A stretch of DNA of 64,000 bases, taken from NCBI GenBank assembly GCA_028583605.1, contig CM053329.1, positions 4,774,001 through 4,838,000 of the forward strand, given 5' to 3'. A program made the translations under genes and the position numbers. Position 1 is the first letter of the stretch. Each line of letters begins with the position of its first letter. Positions 1 through 12,675 of the stretch are shown here, one piece after another. The notes beneath the pieces were generated by a model. It was given only the letters and a program-made list of their open reading frames with translations. It made no database searches and was not told the origin of the DNA. Source of the stretch: Dastarcus helophoroides (taxonomy: Eukaryota > Arthropoda > Insecta > Coleoptera > Bothrideridae).

Positions 1-3000
1 TCTAATAATTTTTCCATAAAAAAAAGCAGAACAACACAATATTTAATTGAGTGTTATAATAAAATTTCATTTCAGTCTAAAGTGTAAAATAAAATTCTTT
101 ATTTCACCCTTTTTCCTTTACTTTACACTTGTCTATAATGACATTGTTTTGATTTATCGAAACTGTTAAATAAATGTCATTTCGGGATGTGACGTTACAA
201 AAAATGTATTATACAGTTATTATTGTATTTATTATGACTGATTTTCCACTTCTCTTGAAAGTCATTATAAATGACCGCAAGTCTTCTTTGAGATTCACTA
301 ATTTAAATCAAAAATATTTTACTCCAAAGTGCCCATCAAACCATTAAATGAAACCATAAAGTTAAAATTTTGACTTCCAGAGTTGATATTTCTATTTGGG
401 CTGCTAGAACAGGACCGCTACTACTGTATGTCCTTATCCACGTCAAATAGTGTCTGTTTCTATAAGTTTTCAATTTGACTACAGAACAAAAATAAATTGT
501 TTTCTGTCTTCAGTTTAACTTCATTTCCGGATAACTTACAGGAACAAGAATATGTTTCTCCTTCAGAATTCTGATCCCTTGATGAGCTTATATTGAATTT
601 AATTTTTAAAATAAAGAATGATGTGTGCTAAATACTTTTGAAATTTAATCTGACCAATTTATAACATGTTGTCATTGTGATTTGTCATAAACCCGAAAGA
701 ACAAATAGATAATAAATACTCATTTTAGGCACGAATGAACAAACAAATTACTAGTTTCATTATAAAATAGTAATATCGCAGGAAAAATTGTGATTTACGG
801 AGATATAAACTTATGAAATGACTAGGTTTCAGTTAGCTCGGCTGTCACACTCATAATCATCCATCAATAAACATTTCACTAATGGCTAGTAAGCGCGATA
901 TCAATTTATACCCCTCTCAGGTCTATCCCTACTCTATCCAAATTCCGCTTCTGAAATTCATCATGTATATTGCAAGAGTTTAAAGATAGGTAGGAATTTA
1001 ATACGGGTCCAAAATGATATCCCGTTATCACTGGCGAAACACACCTATTAACACATTTCTGCATGTCTACACGTGGAAACTTCCAGTATATGTGTTGAAA
1101 TGGGTTTCATATGCCTGGATGATTATGTCGGAAAATGAGCTAGGATGGAAATTATATTTTACAGGCTCGGTCTGCGGTTAGAAACAGTTTAGAGAGTAGC
1201 ATTAATTAGAGATGGATGCTTTGCGTAAAAGAGGGGTATCTTGTAAAGACCACTTCCTTTATCTGCCTCGTCATAAAATTCGCAACAATTTAAGCTGTTG
1301 AAATAGGATTTACCACGACGTATTACGTAAAATACATTTAGCAAAAACACGAACAAAACAGCAGCTCGTATGGAAACTTCAAATGTAAAACCAGAGTTGC
1401 TTCTGTTGTTACGTTTTTTTGCAGATAATGACCAAGGCTGCGCAGCAAATCAAAGAAGCTTTTGCAAGGGGAGTAGCAATTGCATTCACTCTATATTACT
1501 TTTTATGATTTTAAGTACTAAATTAGTTTAAATTATTGTGGTAAATGCGTAAATTATTTTATTCTGCCTTATCTTGCCGTTTCAAAGGCAATGCAATGGT
1601 AGAATTGCACTGTCACGTAATAATATTGCATTACAAAACCTGCAAACCGTAAAGTGATCTAGTTTAGTACTTCTGTAGATATATTTGTTGTTTCTATTAT
1701 ATAATGTGAGTAAAAATTCTGGAGCTGTGCAGAAAATTGCTTAATATGCAAAAAAAATTCTTGGACTGGTCGACTTTGGTGATATTCATTTTCTGATTTT
1801 AACGTCATGATCAACTTTTTTCTAAAGGAACCTCGTATTTTTTATCGTAGTTGAAAAGCGGCTGGAATCACGATTTGAATGATATATCTCGTTATGACAC
1901 TGATGTGGATATTTTTCGATATAATCGAGTTTAAAATTAAACTAATGACTTTAATTGTGTTAAACTTGTGTTCGTGTAAATTCAGACATTGAAATTTAAA
2001 TTTTAATTTTAATTACGACAGTTCACCATTATTTTGTACATTTTAGTTTGTTATTTTGTAATTTTTCATTACAGTGGTGGGAAGAATAAGGCAATATTTA
2101 AAGGAAACAGAAACACGAAGAATAGTGCTGGCAATGTAGATTATTGAGTATTGGAATTATTCTGCATTAGCAGTGCAGGGATACCTAGATATATGAATTC
2201 CTATAATAGCTGTCCTTTACTCAAATCCAGATCCAGATAATTGTGACGATGCGGCCCATATGCACTTGACAATTATAATAACAATTCCAAGTTATTTGAG
2301 CGATATTTTATTTAACAGGTTGATCGATAGGAGAAAGCAGCCCAATCTTCTGATTTTTCTCCATTTTATTTTTTGTTGTCTTCCAATTAACGAATAGAAA
2401 TCACAAAATAAAGCTACTTACCAGCATACATGATTTGGAATATTCTTCATGCTTTTTGAAGTGGAAACTTCTTTGGGCGCGTTAAGCGACTAAAGATAAG
2501 GGACAAACGAATAGTTTTGCGTGACCAAAAAACCCCAATTTGAACTGCTTGCCAGATAATCTACCCCTGCCCCTAAATTTAAATTGAATATGCAAAAATG
2601 TGCATACTCTAATTGTTTAAATTATGTTTTAATTTGATTAGTATTCTTTTTGTAAGCGAAAATTGCGTATATTAGAAAAAAAAGCTGGAAAAATCCTGAT
2701 AGGTGGGCAGGCGTCAATTCGAAACGCGCTAGATAATAGAGGCAATGGTAATAAAAACACGCCTCACGCGAAACGCTGTCAATTTTAGAAGTTATTTGTT
2801 ATTTGTTTTATTATGAAATTGATTTATCTTTAAGATTGGAATCTCGTACAGGTGACTGCTACAAAAAACAATGAGCAGCTTTATAATACACAGCAGTAGC
2901 TGTTTAGTGAGCGAGACCTCGATTGTAGAGAAGGCAGTTAAAATCTAATGAATTAAGAACTTTTAGGAGGCAATTATGGGGCAGTTGTGAACGTTTCTAA

Positions 3001-3140
3001 GAATGTTTTAAACATTTACTTAGTTTAATTAAGTAGTGAAGAGGCAAGCGATCAAAGGAGCCTCAAAATTACTGCAATTAAAACAATTTAAAGAAGGAGA
3101 CTTAGCTGGTCACATGGGAATTCTCAAGGAATGTAGCCCG
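1..3140. other. AT-rich DNA, no recognisable gene
   Basis: I see no reading frame of useful length and no recognisable element here. At about 2073 a TA followed by CAGTGGTGGGAAG resembles the end of a Tc1-type transposon, but I found no matching inverted end or transposase. Confidence 0.5.
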
Positions 3141-3149
3141 ATGATTTTA

Positions 3150-4180
3150 GCATAATCGGTTGATTACATGCAACCCAGGTATGAATTTGATCATTCCTTT
3201 GAGGTGAACCTAGATAGCCACAGTGACGCTCAATCAGTACCTGAAGAAAAACACAAATTATCCATCTGGTTTACAGATGGATCAAAGACAGTACATGGGA
3301 CTGGACTGGGAATTTATGGCCCTAACTATAGGTTTTCTAAAGCCTTGGGAAAAGACCCAACTGTCTTTCAAACTGAAATACATGCAATAGAACTTTGCGC
3401 CTACGAGTGTCTCGAAGAAGCCTGAACGGAACAAAGATCTACATTAACTCTGACAGCCGAGCGGCAATAAAGGCTCTCAGCAGCTTGTCAAATCCAAACT
3501 AGTTCGGGATTGTCAACAAACGTTAAAGAAACTGGCTAAACATAACAGGATCAGCCTTAAGTGGGTGCCAGGGTACAAAGGAATACAAGGAAATGACGCT
3601 GCGGACCAACTCGCTAGAGAAGGATCTGCATCATCATTTCTTGGACCTGAACCGGCTTTTGGTTTTTCTAAAAGTCAAATCAACAATGAGGTCAAAAAAT
3701 GGGAAACAAAGTAAGAATTTCCTACTGGAGATTATATCCAGGATTACGGCAGGCGAAAAGATTCATATCAGGAAGGCTTGAAAAGACAAATGTCTACTTA
3801 GAACGTAGCAAATCCGAATTGAGGATCCTAACCGGCCTCTCAATAGGACATTGCCCTATGAGGTACCAACTCAAGAAAATGGGTCAGGCTGAAACAGACC
3901 TATGTCGCTTTGTGCAGAAGCTGCGGAGACTGCAGAACATGTGCTATGCAAGTGCGATGCGCTTGCATGCAAAAGGCAGGCCCAACTTGGATGGGCGCCC
4001 TTAGACCCCTCAGATGTGGAAAAACTCAATTCCAGGTCTATAATAAACTTCTACAAGAGTTTGAACCTGGGAACTATATAGATCAGGGTATGCACAAAAG
4101 ACCTCCTTAGGTCGAGGTGCGGAGTGGACGAAGAGAATCACGAAACGACCCATATATAATCTAATCTAGTTTAATTAAAG
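3150..4180 (+). mobile_element. 5'-truncated LINE remnant carrying an RNase H domain
   Basis: This is the 3' part of a non-LTR retrotransposon of the type with a C-terminal RNase H (I, R1 or LOA-like). RNase H would remove the RNA strand of the RNA:cDNA hybrid during insertion. The protein similarity begins near 3168, and no EN or RT domain precedes it, so the copy is 5'-truncated. A non-coding tail after about 4075 repeats the purine-rich style of such 3' UTRs and ends in an AT-rich run near 4175. The frame is broken at least three times, so the copy is dead. The clade is uncertain because no RT is present. Confidence 0.75.
3168..4075 (+). pseudogene. LINE RNase H and C-terminal zinc-binding tail, frameshifted
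   Basis: The RNase H catalytic set is visible across shifted frames. FTDGSKT supplies the first aspartate (near 3270), QTEIHAIEL the glutamate (near 3370), NSDSRAAIKAL the second aspartate in another frame (near 3445), and GNDAADQLAREG the final acidic residue (3590-3625). After the domain, GHCPMRYQLKKMG and a Cys/His cluster (LCRFC, then EHVLCKCDAL in a third frame, 3840-3960) match the tail that follows RNase H in these LINEs. An in-frame stop at 3423 and several frameshifts separate the parts. The order and spacing are right for a single decayed ORF. No function remains. Confidence 0.8.
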
Positions 4181-7100
4181 CCAAAAGAAGATATTCTAAA
4201 ATTAGATGGAGTTTCAAGGGGTATCAATAATTAATAACATCTTGAAGATTTTTTATTTTTTTTATGACCGAAGTTTAATGTGTCCTTTTCATATAGATAC
4301 AAGTGACGTGGAAGGCTGCCTATGACGAGTTGTTGATAGATACATAAAGGTAAAATTGTTTTAATATATTTGAATTTTTAAAATTAATTTAACATATTTT
4401 GCATCTAGACTCATCCAACGAAGACTGTAGTAACTCATTATTGGCAGTATTGGCAGTAACCCAAAATACATTAAAAACTAGATCGTTTGCAAATAAAAAA
4501 CTATAAAAACTAGATATAACAATTTTAATTTACAAATTATGACATTTTATTTTTGATATTACAATTTGAAAATTAAAAAAAAAAACACTGTTACATCATA
4601 ATTTTCAGTTTTCTCTTATGTCGGCATTCCCCATAACTGCTCATTTTTTTTTAATTTCGACTAGGATATCGTCAAAAAGTATCTAAAATGCAATTTCAAG
4701 ACCTATTTTAACTAAAACGTCCACAAATTTTATTAAATATATCAGTCGATTAACCCTGATTAACACAGTCACTGGATTTTTTTATACGATTCAAAAAATA
4801 TTAATGTTAATCTCACGAGCTAAAAGAAGCATACCTTATCAAAATTTAGTAGATCAATTAATTCAAGATGCATTTCAAATAGGCTTTCGGCAGTTTTATT
4901 ACATTTCTAGTTGTAAGAAATTCAGCTCACTGTCACCGGAAAGAAAAGGAACCTACATTTTATTGTATATGCCACACCTCCAATGTTTAAAAATAAAACC
5001 AATGAGGCAAACATTTCACATACGCTTTAACTTGTAAAAGTTATCTCAAGTAAGGAGGGTTTCACGAAGAAAATGTCAGTGTTTCCCGAAGGCATTCCTA
5101 TATACTTTCCAGCAGGATCAGTCTCACCTTACATTTTTAAATAATACATAATAGATGGATTTTCATATGTACATTTCAAAAAAATTAAAAGCTAAATCGT
5201 ACGTAATAAAATTGCAACCAACCGGAGTGCGAATTAAATTTTAATTTCGTTTCAACCCATTATTTAATGCCCAAAACAAAAACGTGTTCTTTCCACATAA
5301 TGAAATGAAGCAAATTATAAAAAACATATCTACGTTTTATCACGTTCCATCCAAAGCCAAAGTAGTAAAACTTTGTAATCAAGCTGTCCGAATAAAAATT
5401 AAAGAGTGAAAAACCGACGCAGTAACGTAATAATATTTGAGACATATTTTTCACGAGGAACTGCTTTTGCAGAGATTATAAAAGTTGAGTAATAAGCAAA
5501 TCCTATTTCACAAAGAGTTTCCTTTTAATATTTGCATAAAAATCGGAATAATACTTTCTCATCTGGTAAATTTGTTCACGATCATTTGTTTTATTCTTTC
5601 TTTGCATGCTTCTTTTGTAACAAGTCTCTTTGAATTCTTTTATGATATCTGCTCTTAATTCCAAATTTGCAATAATTATACTGCGTTAAAATGAATTATA
5701 TATTTCCATTTATATATTTTTTGTTTTATTAGGAGATCTCTTTTTAAATAAATGCTTTGGGTGAATTTTATTTGCTTAACATTTGATATTTGAAAATTAT
5801 ACCAGTTACAACATATTACAAGAACATATGAATTTTGTAGAATTTTACTATTAATAATTGCTACATACGGTACGCGAATGCAAAATTTTAAGAAATGACA
5901 TTTGTTGTACATAAAGCAAAGTAGTAGAAGCGTGGGAAAATGGCAAATTTATATTTTATTGCATTGGAGGACTTTTACCATCTTTATGAAAAAATGGTAT
6001 TTGTTAGAGTATAATATATTTAGAATAATTGAAAAAAAAAAACAATGTGCAAATGAGAGAGAAATTGATAATGTGTTCTATCACTTATCTTTACAGCATT
6101 CAAAAATCATAACCTAGATAGGACTCTACAAGACGCAAGGCGACATATGTGGACACTGTCATATTTATATACAAAATAATAGTTCATACTATTCGTGATA
6201 TTTATAGAGAATATAAAATGTCAGAGGTACTGTCACGTGAAAGGTAAACAAAGCCTACAATCTTAATCATCTGACATATATGTTGTAGTTTCTATGCTAA
6301 AACAACTTTTTGTCTGGACTATTGCGAGGCAATTATCTTAAGAGCAGAAAATAGCAAACCTATTCATGGTTATACTGCTAACAATCATATTGTCATAACG
6401 AAAAAAGAAATACTTCACATCCGTCTATAAATTTCAAATTAAATTATTTATTATGTCTGGAGCTTAGCCTCTTAACATAAATTGGCATCTTTTTGATTCC
6501 ATTTAAAGTAGAGCAATTCAACTAATAAATAAATTTATGACGACATTTCGAGATACTACAGGCACCAGATAAAGCACTGTAAACTTGCCTCTTTTGTACA
6601 AGTTTCGCTAAAACTAATCATTGGGATAATCACACAATGATACTGAGCCTTGATCATCATCCTTCATAATCCAATCGATTTTGGAAATTTTTATGTGTTC
6701 TCCTTTATATATTTTGGTTAGTGTATCAATTTGACTACTATTTTTTTTCTTTGATGTCAAACACTACTTATTTATAAGCTTACCAACATCATAATAAGTA
6801 AGCGTCATAGCCGAGCCAAAGCTTCAGCGCTTGACGGAAAGTCAACTCGGTGTTTATTTAACTTTCAAATTTAATTTCCAATATTGGCTTTATCTATTAA
6901 AATTTCGATATCTTACAAAACATTACTTCTATAAAAAAAGCATGTACACTTTTTTAGGTTTTTGATAAATCAGAACACTTATAATCTCACTTTCGTGTAT
7001 ATTCGTCGGTTCTCTTCTCTATATCGTAAGAATTCAAAATTTGACATATTTTAAGATCTTGATGACCAACGGAAATATCACCACCCATTAGATTAGAAAA

Positions 7101-7240
7101 AAATAATAGAAGATTAGTTTAGTGCACAGAAAAATTAAGTTTTAAATAATACATTTTTTGTATCAAAAGTTTAAAATTTGCAAGAAATGGAACTTTTTTC
7201 CTCTGCTCGCCTAAGTTTTTAAAGATAAGATTTACATTTT
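4181..7240. other. AT-rich DNA, no recognisable gene
   Basis: Only short, biased open frames occur (for example 4804-5037 and 5902-6117). None resembles a known protein and none has splice or promoter context that I would support. Confidence 0.5.
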
Positions 7241-7375
7241 AATAGGGTTAGCAGATGGCGAGTCGTAGATTATCGGAAAACTATAGGTTTTTTCAATATT
7301 GCAATAGTTTTCAGAGAGAAAATATTTCATATAAAAATAGGTGTTTCCTTTCAGAAGATTTTCTAAGCTATATAA
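7241..7375 (+). repeat. Partial copy of the GGGTTCCGT-hairpin repeat family (copy C)
   Basis: This stretch matches the middle of the longer copy at 26790-27530 (minus strand). Shared blocks include the ATTATCGGAAAACT core, the T-run after it and the GTTxTCAGAGAGAAAATATTT block. Both ends of the family are missing. The short frame at 7255-7494 runs through it and is not taken as a gene. Confidence 0.6.
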
Positions 7376-7701
7376 GAAGAGGAATTGAAAAATTCTTAGC
7401 CCAGTATAAAAACAAACAAAGTTTGAAAATGAAAATATTTCATTACTTCAACATATTTCCTCCTAATTTAATACATTTATTGGAATGCCTCTAGACCTAG
7501 ACCGTTAAAAAAAATTGATCTTCCTATGCAAACCAGGCTGTCACACCTTCAGTGCTGTCTTTTTAGTTGTGCATATAGTCACATAGAGGGCTCAAGTAAC
7601 AAAATGCATAGTTCAGAAATTAACTTCAACGTTACATTAATACCTGTTGAAAATTTCGTTGAAATACAACAAGTCACAATTTTTAAAGTTGGTGCAGAAA
7701 C

Positions 7702-8342
7702 ATGGAATTGAATCGAGAGCATTTCCGAACCATAATTTTTTACAACTTTCAAAAAGGTTTATCGCAATAAAAATGTCTAGCCAAATTGGTTAGCTGATTT
7801 TGGTAATGAAGCACCACATCAGTCAACAATTTATCGCTGGCAACCCAAAAGATTTTACACAAAGAGTTAGGTGTGACAAAATTAGTTTCTTGTTGGATCC
7901 CGCATCTGTTGACTGAAAAGCAATTGACGGCTCCTGTCGGTTGGTGCTTAAGAACTCTAAATTTTTTCAAGGGGGACCTTTCCAAAAATGTGGACAGTAC
8001 TGTCAGTGGCGATGAGTCTTAGATTTATTCTTATGAACCGGAGAATAATAAACGTCGGTCTAGTGTTTGAGTGTTTTAAGATGGTCGCAAGATTTATGTC
8101 AAAATCTGGACATGTGGCTACAATTTCTTTAGAAGATCGAAGGACGGTAAATGTGGATTGATTCACAATCGTCGAATCATCATCATTTACCAAAACAATG
8201 CGATTGCCCATACTGATCGACAAACAATTGAGTTTTGGAGCAACAAACATCGAATTGTTTGATTATCCTCCGTACAGCGCTGAACTGGTTTGAGCGAATG
8301 CAAAAGTGCATCAGCAGTAGTGGCAAATACTTTGAAAACTAA
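7702..8342 (+). pseudogene. mariner transposase relic (plus strand)
   Basis: This is a decayed mariner-family transposase, the enzyme that cuts and pastes the element at TA sites. The ATG at 7702 opens MELNREHFRTIIFYNF, the usual mariner N-terminus. After stops and a deletion of part of the HTH region come ILHKELGV (near 7855), a WIPHLLTE-like stretch, and GDESWIYSYEPE (8012-8040), which holds the first catalytic aspartate. The second catalytic region survives only as fragments (IIYQNNAIAHT, 8180-8212). The C-terminal WFERMQKCISSSGKYFEN ends in TAA at 8340-8342. The spacing between the motifs is shorter than in an intact copy, so there are internal deletions as well as frameshifts. I could not place its terminal inverted repeats. 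Confidence 0.85.
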
Positions 8343-8461
8343 TAATTTTTTTAAATCTGAAAAATTATTTTTTGTTAAGGTTATATGAAAACTAAAAAGC
8401 CCTCGTCTAACCACTTCGTTGGAAAAAAATTACGAGCTTTTAAACTTTATTCAATTACGGA

Positions 8462-8880
8462 AAGCGAAGGTAGTCGGACGAAGCCAGATCTGGTGAATAA
8501 AGGGGGAGTGTTCCAGTAATTCGAACCCCAAGCCACTAATTACTTGTAGGGCAAAATGTGATATGCTTGCAGAGGTATGGTCCTGCAAAAACAGAACAAC
8601 TTTGGATAATTTTCCACGTCTTTTCTTTCACGGTAATCCAAAAAACGAAAGCAAGAGCTCTGAAATTTCTTAAGCCTTGGAGAGCTAGAGTGTCTTTATT
8701 CCATCGATTGCCACTTTGTTCCTGGGTCATAAAAATGTACTCAAGTTTTATCCATAGTAGCAACTTGGCTTAAAAAGTCTGCATCATTTTAAAACCGAGC
8801 ACAAATCGAACAAAATGGTCCTACGCTTGCACCCTTCTAGTCAACATTCAGAGATTTGGGGATTCATTTTGCAGAAAATT
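8462..8880 (-). pseudogene. Second mariner transposase relic (minus strand)
   Basis: Reading the minus strand from about 8880 downward gives fragments of a different mariner transposase. They are DADFLSQVATMDKTWVHFYD (first catalytic region, around 8770-8715), then PGTKWQSME, a PRLKKF-like basic stretch, LQDHTSASISHFALQ (second catalytic region, H-D retained), and LYSPDLASSDYLRFP (8500-8465), the standard mariner PPYSPDLAPSDY motif. At least three frameshifts join these parts. It is only about 120 bp from the end of the plus-strand mariner and points toward it. The two differ in sequence, so they are separate insertions rather than one inverted copy. Confidence 0.8.
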
Positions 8881-10741
8881 TCCTGTGTAATTTCGAATTG
8901 ATAGGTCCCTGGATTTAGAACACTCTGGTGACTTGATCTTAACCTATTTATTTTAAACTACAATAATTGTGGTGGCGTTTCCTCATATTCAAATTGATGA
9001 GAACTGATGTATTTGTCCATGTGAAGTAATCAGTACCTCAGCGTAATTATACCTGAATTTTTTTTATCACGTATTCGTAGTATGCTCATTTTTCTCTAAC
9101 TTCTCTTAAAATTAATGCCCTTATGACTGAATCACCCTATATATCCCTTAAAAGAAGTTTTATCAAAGTGAATTTGGTGGTTTCTGAGATTAGTCCGGAC
9201 AAATATACAATCGAAAATTTTGTTCGAATTTTATAACATATAAAAGTCCATGTGAGCTTTTAAACAGAGAGTTATTTTGAAATCACAGACAAGCATTTTG
9301 ATTTAATTAATATAAAGTCTAATTGTTATGATGGTATTTTATTTATATCTTATCAGCGTAGATAACACAACAAGCTTTGCACGTGATCCTCGGCCTACCT
9401 GCATATTCACATATTCTTCGTAAATGAAATCAGCAGTTACGATCAAATAGGGAGAAATCTAAAAAATAAAATTATGTTAAATGAAATAAGAAACTATGAA
9501 AGTGTTTATTAAAAAAAAAGGAAATACGTCCTATGTACTACTTAAATAGCGGAAAATAATGTGACCGACTAACATAATATTGCTCGAGGTAACATCAACA
9601 CTTTGCAACTTTATTTAAATCTGTAGGTTAGTCACGTTGTTTCAATGTTACTTCACGTTTGATCTTCTATTTTGTTCCTTCTTTTAGTTTCGAAATCAAA
9701 AACCCGCATCCATCTATTTATATATTTAAAAGACTAAAGGTCGAGAAGACTGCGTCGCACAGGAGACTTCGCAAAGCCGCCACCTTTGTGATCATCTTAT
9801 CCTGTGACAACATGTCAAGCGACCCTTAAACTCAACTGGTTTACGAGAGTTGTTATTCTGAAATCTTGATTCGGAATAATTCAACGGAATTGAAGGACCA
9901 AGGGGATCGAAATGTTTGCCAAGTGTCGAATAAGAGAAAAGAATCTTCTTCCGGGAATTGAAAATGGAATAATAATTCCGCTTTATATTGCATTTTCAAC
10001 TGGAGTTACCGAAAATATAAACTACAAAGATAAAGAAAATTGAAAAGTGCCTTTGCATGAATTTTATAATTGGATGTGAAGTTTCAGCATTGGGTTAATA
10101 AATATGTAGACTGTTTGGTGCACCGACTTATTTGAAAATGCTGAATCGGTTTTTGAATAATTCCACAATATTCGAGATCGTTATATATGAATAATACATT
10201 TCATTTTTATCTATATCCATACTGGATTAATATTGTGAAATATAATCCCCTATTTTAGGGACATGCACTATTAAAACCATAGCCATTTTTAATAACGAAC
10301 ACGACACAACCATCTGCAACATGGATAATTAACGTTTTCAAATCCTTTTATCTGTATTCACCGGTAATAAACAACCGACTATTGTTTAATTTAAATTATT
10401 TTCAGTTTAGTCTTTTTGACTTTTGAACATTTTATTATAATTTATTATCTTTTGGGTAGATTTTATTCTACACAAGTTGAAACTGTGTTTTTTTTTTGTC
10501 TTTTAATTTTACCTATCCTAATTATCCCTCATGTGTCATGTCTAATGTGTTAGGGATCTGAACCTTGAACCAATAGATTTTTCATGGATTATTAGATTTA
10601 AATTATACATGTAAAAAGAGTGTTCCAAGAGGAGCTACTGCTTTTGGAGAAGTTGCTCTTTTCACATAATACTCAAAGCGACACATTAGCTCGCTTGATA
10701 CTTCATTTGAATTTTTTGAAAATAATTGCACTCATTTTACA
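8881..10741. other. No recognisable gene
   Basis: AT-rich sequence. A CACCCTATA near 9133 resembles the end of a TA-flanked transposon, but no partner end was found. A slightly more GC-rich patch at 9740-9970 shows no usable open frame. Confidence 0.45.
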
Positions 10742-11140
10742 TTGTTAGGGTTCCGTACCTTAAAAAGAAAAAACGGAACCCTCGTAATCTTAATACTCAT
10801 GTCTCGTGGCCATGGATTATCGGAAAACTGCAGGTTTTTTCGATGTCGTAATAGTTGTTAGGAAAAAAATATTTTGTAGAATAATAGATGCTTGACCCAT
10901 ACAGTAATAATTTTTTCAAATAAAAACTTGGCTGAAGAATAAAATTCAGATCAAATTTGTCTCTTCTATTAATTCATTTAGATGAATATTTTCGGAGTTA
11001 GCGCTAGTTTATTAAATGGCACGCAACGCAAAGTTATTGCGGTCGGAATCAAACATTTTAGCGCGATCCGAGGCGATCCCATAAACTATGTTCGTCATCA
11101 ACTTATTGCAAATTGCGAATGAATATTTTTTTATCTAACA
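10742..11140 (+). repeat. GGGTTCCGT-hairpin dispersed repeat (copy A, internally deleted)
   Basis: The copy opens with a perfect 9-bp hairpin, GGGTTCCGT at 10748-10756 pairing with ACGGAACCC at 10773-10781. It then matches the minus-strand copy at 26790-27530 almost to its end, including ATTATCGGAAAACTGCAGG and the block around AACATTTTAGCGCGATCCGAGGCGATC (11045-11080). Relative to that copy about 350 bp are missing just after the hairpin. No coding sequence is seen, so it is probably a non-autonomous element. Confidence 0.7.
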
Positions 11141-12240
11141 ATAAGACATTATCAACACAGTCATCAGTTCTATAAATATTTGGATTGATTACAGAAAAAA
11201 GTGTGTATAAGTACAAGTGATTTAATTTGGTCTACTGACTGTTCATTGTGTTAAATGGTGCGAAACTCTAATTGTGGGACCCGCATTCGCTCTTGGCTGA
11301 ACTTTTCTTTGTCTAATTGGCCGTTTTGACAAAAATTATGATATAAAACGAAAATAATTGACCAATTTGACAAAAACTGAAAAAGAATTCTAAAAATTAA
11401 GTAACGACGGAACGTTAAACATTTGTTGGTGGTTAGGTTGTTGTTCATGAAAAGTGTGGCGACCTAATTTCCTAACATAACACAACTAGTTAATTTCTCA
11501 GAGAAGATACAGTATACAGGGTCTTCGGTTACAAATGCACCGCCCGAAATTTTAATGATTATTGGGTTTGGTTGAAGGGTTGAGGCGTTTGTGAAGAAAA
11601 AAAGTATCCGATTTACAAAATGCCCGCAGGCATCACATATTTTCCTCACAGATTCATAACATTTGAAACAGATCCCTCGAATATTACCCACTCTATAACA
11701 TTCGCATCAATTTATTTTCAAAATATGACATAAACTTTCTTCTGTAAGACGATATCGGCGGAGTCGTTTTCGTATCTGTATAATGCACGTCGGAGGCAGC
11801 TTGAAAAGTGATTTAAATTATCATTTAAAAACATTTATTTTCATCGTAAATGTTCATTTAACATTTTTTTAATCGTTTATTCATATTATATCATATTATG
11901 TTATATCATGTTAATTTGTTTCGTTTTCTCTTAAAATTAATGACACCATAACTCTTCGTCTAGCAGTTATTAAAAATTAAACACAATTTATAACACATGT
12001 TGGACACTTAAATAAACCAGAAGCAAATATTTTTTTTTGAAGGTTCAATCACTTTAATCCCCCGACAAAGGGCAACAAGGATAGATGGCGATGAACCGCC
12101 TTCCTTAACAAGAATATGTTGTAATTTAAAGGTTTTTCAATATTTGTTAAATACAGGCTAAATATTGACAATTTAAAATTATTAAAACTCATAGTAAGAA
12201 ACAATTAGATGCATATGAAACCATCAATATTAATAAGGCA
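11141..12240. other. No recognisable gene
   Basis: AT-rich DNA. Short opposing frames at 11251-11448 and 11464-11691 have no recognisable motifs. Confidence 0.45.
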
Positions 12241-12244
12241 AAAC

Positions 12245-12430
12245 TCATGAATGCGCACAAGGGCGCACTGAATGTATCTACAATCTTCTAGATTGTACTA
12301 GAATTAAAAATGTGTGATGGCAACCGCGGATCGAACCTGGAACCTTGACGTAAGCCACCTTCACCACTACTTTCACCTCTACATGTGTTAAATTTGCGTA
12401 TCCTACTTCCGATACCTCTTTTCAATTTGG
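12245..12430 (-). repeat. tRNA-derived SINE unit 2
   Basis: On the minus strand a B-box-like GGTTCGATCC lies at 12337-12328. It is preceded by a weaker A-box-like stretch near 12366-12352 and followed by a CATCACACATT block shared with the neighbouring unit. The upstream part (GAGGTATCGGAAGTAGGATA) also matches the start of unit 1. The unit is therefore a second, diverged copy of the same tRNA-headed SINE in the same orientation. The tRNA part cannot fold as a clean cloverleaf, so I do not call a tRNA gene. Confidence 0.6.
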
Positions 12431-12675
12431 CCAATCCTTACAACACAGCGGTCTTCGGCTGTAGACCATAATCCGATTCCTCGGTAAATATAACCCATAA
12501 GTTCTGTGCCGTCAAGTGGATCTTTAATGCCACTTTTGAAATTGCAGTAAAGTTAACAATGTGTGATTGGTGACCAGGGGCCGAACCCTGGACCTTCACG
12601 TCAGAGACAAACTCCTTAACTAGAGAGCCACCGCCAACACTTAGCATATCCTACTCTCGGTACCTCCTATAAGAT
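12431..12675 (-). repeat. tRNA-derived SINE unit 1
   Basis: On the minus strand the A-box-like TGGCTCTCTAGTTAAGGAG (12630-12612) and the B box GGTTCGGCCCC (12587-12577) form an RNA polymerase III type 2 promoter as in a tRNA-like head. A body of about 150 bp without coding potential follows. The leading block GAGGTACCGAGAGTAGGATA recurs at the head of unit 2, so the two units form a tandem or dimeric SINE. The frame at 12438-12647 runs through the unit and is not a gene. Confidence 0.65.

Noticed and set aside
2073..2095. Tc1-type terminal repeat
   Set aside because: A single end-like motif after TA, without an inverted partner or transposase.
9126..9140. Transposon end CACCCTATA
   Set aside because: A lone 9-bp similarity to the end of foldback element 2. 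No inverted partner found.
12310..12640. tRNA genes
   Set aside because: The A- and B-box-like signals are real, but the arms do not pair as a cloverleaf, and both units continue into a shared SINE body.
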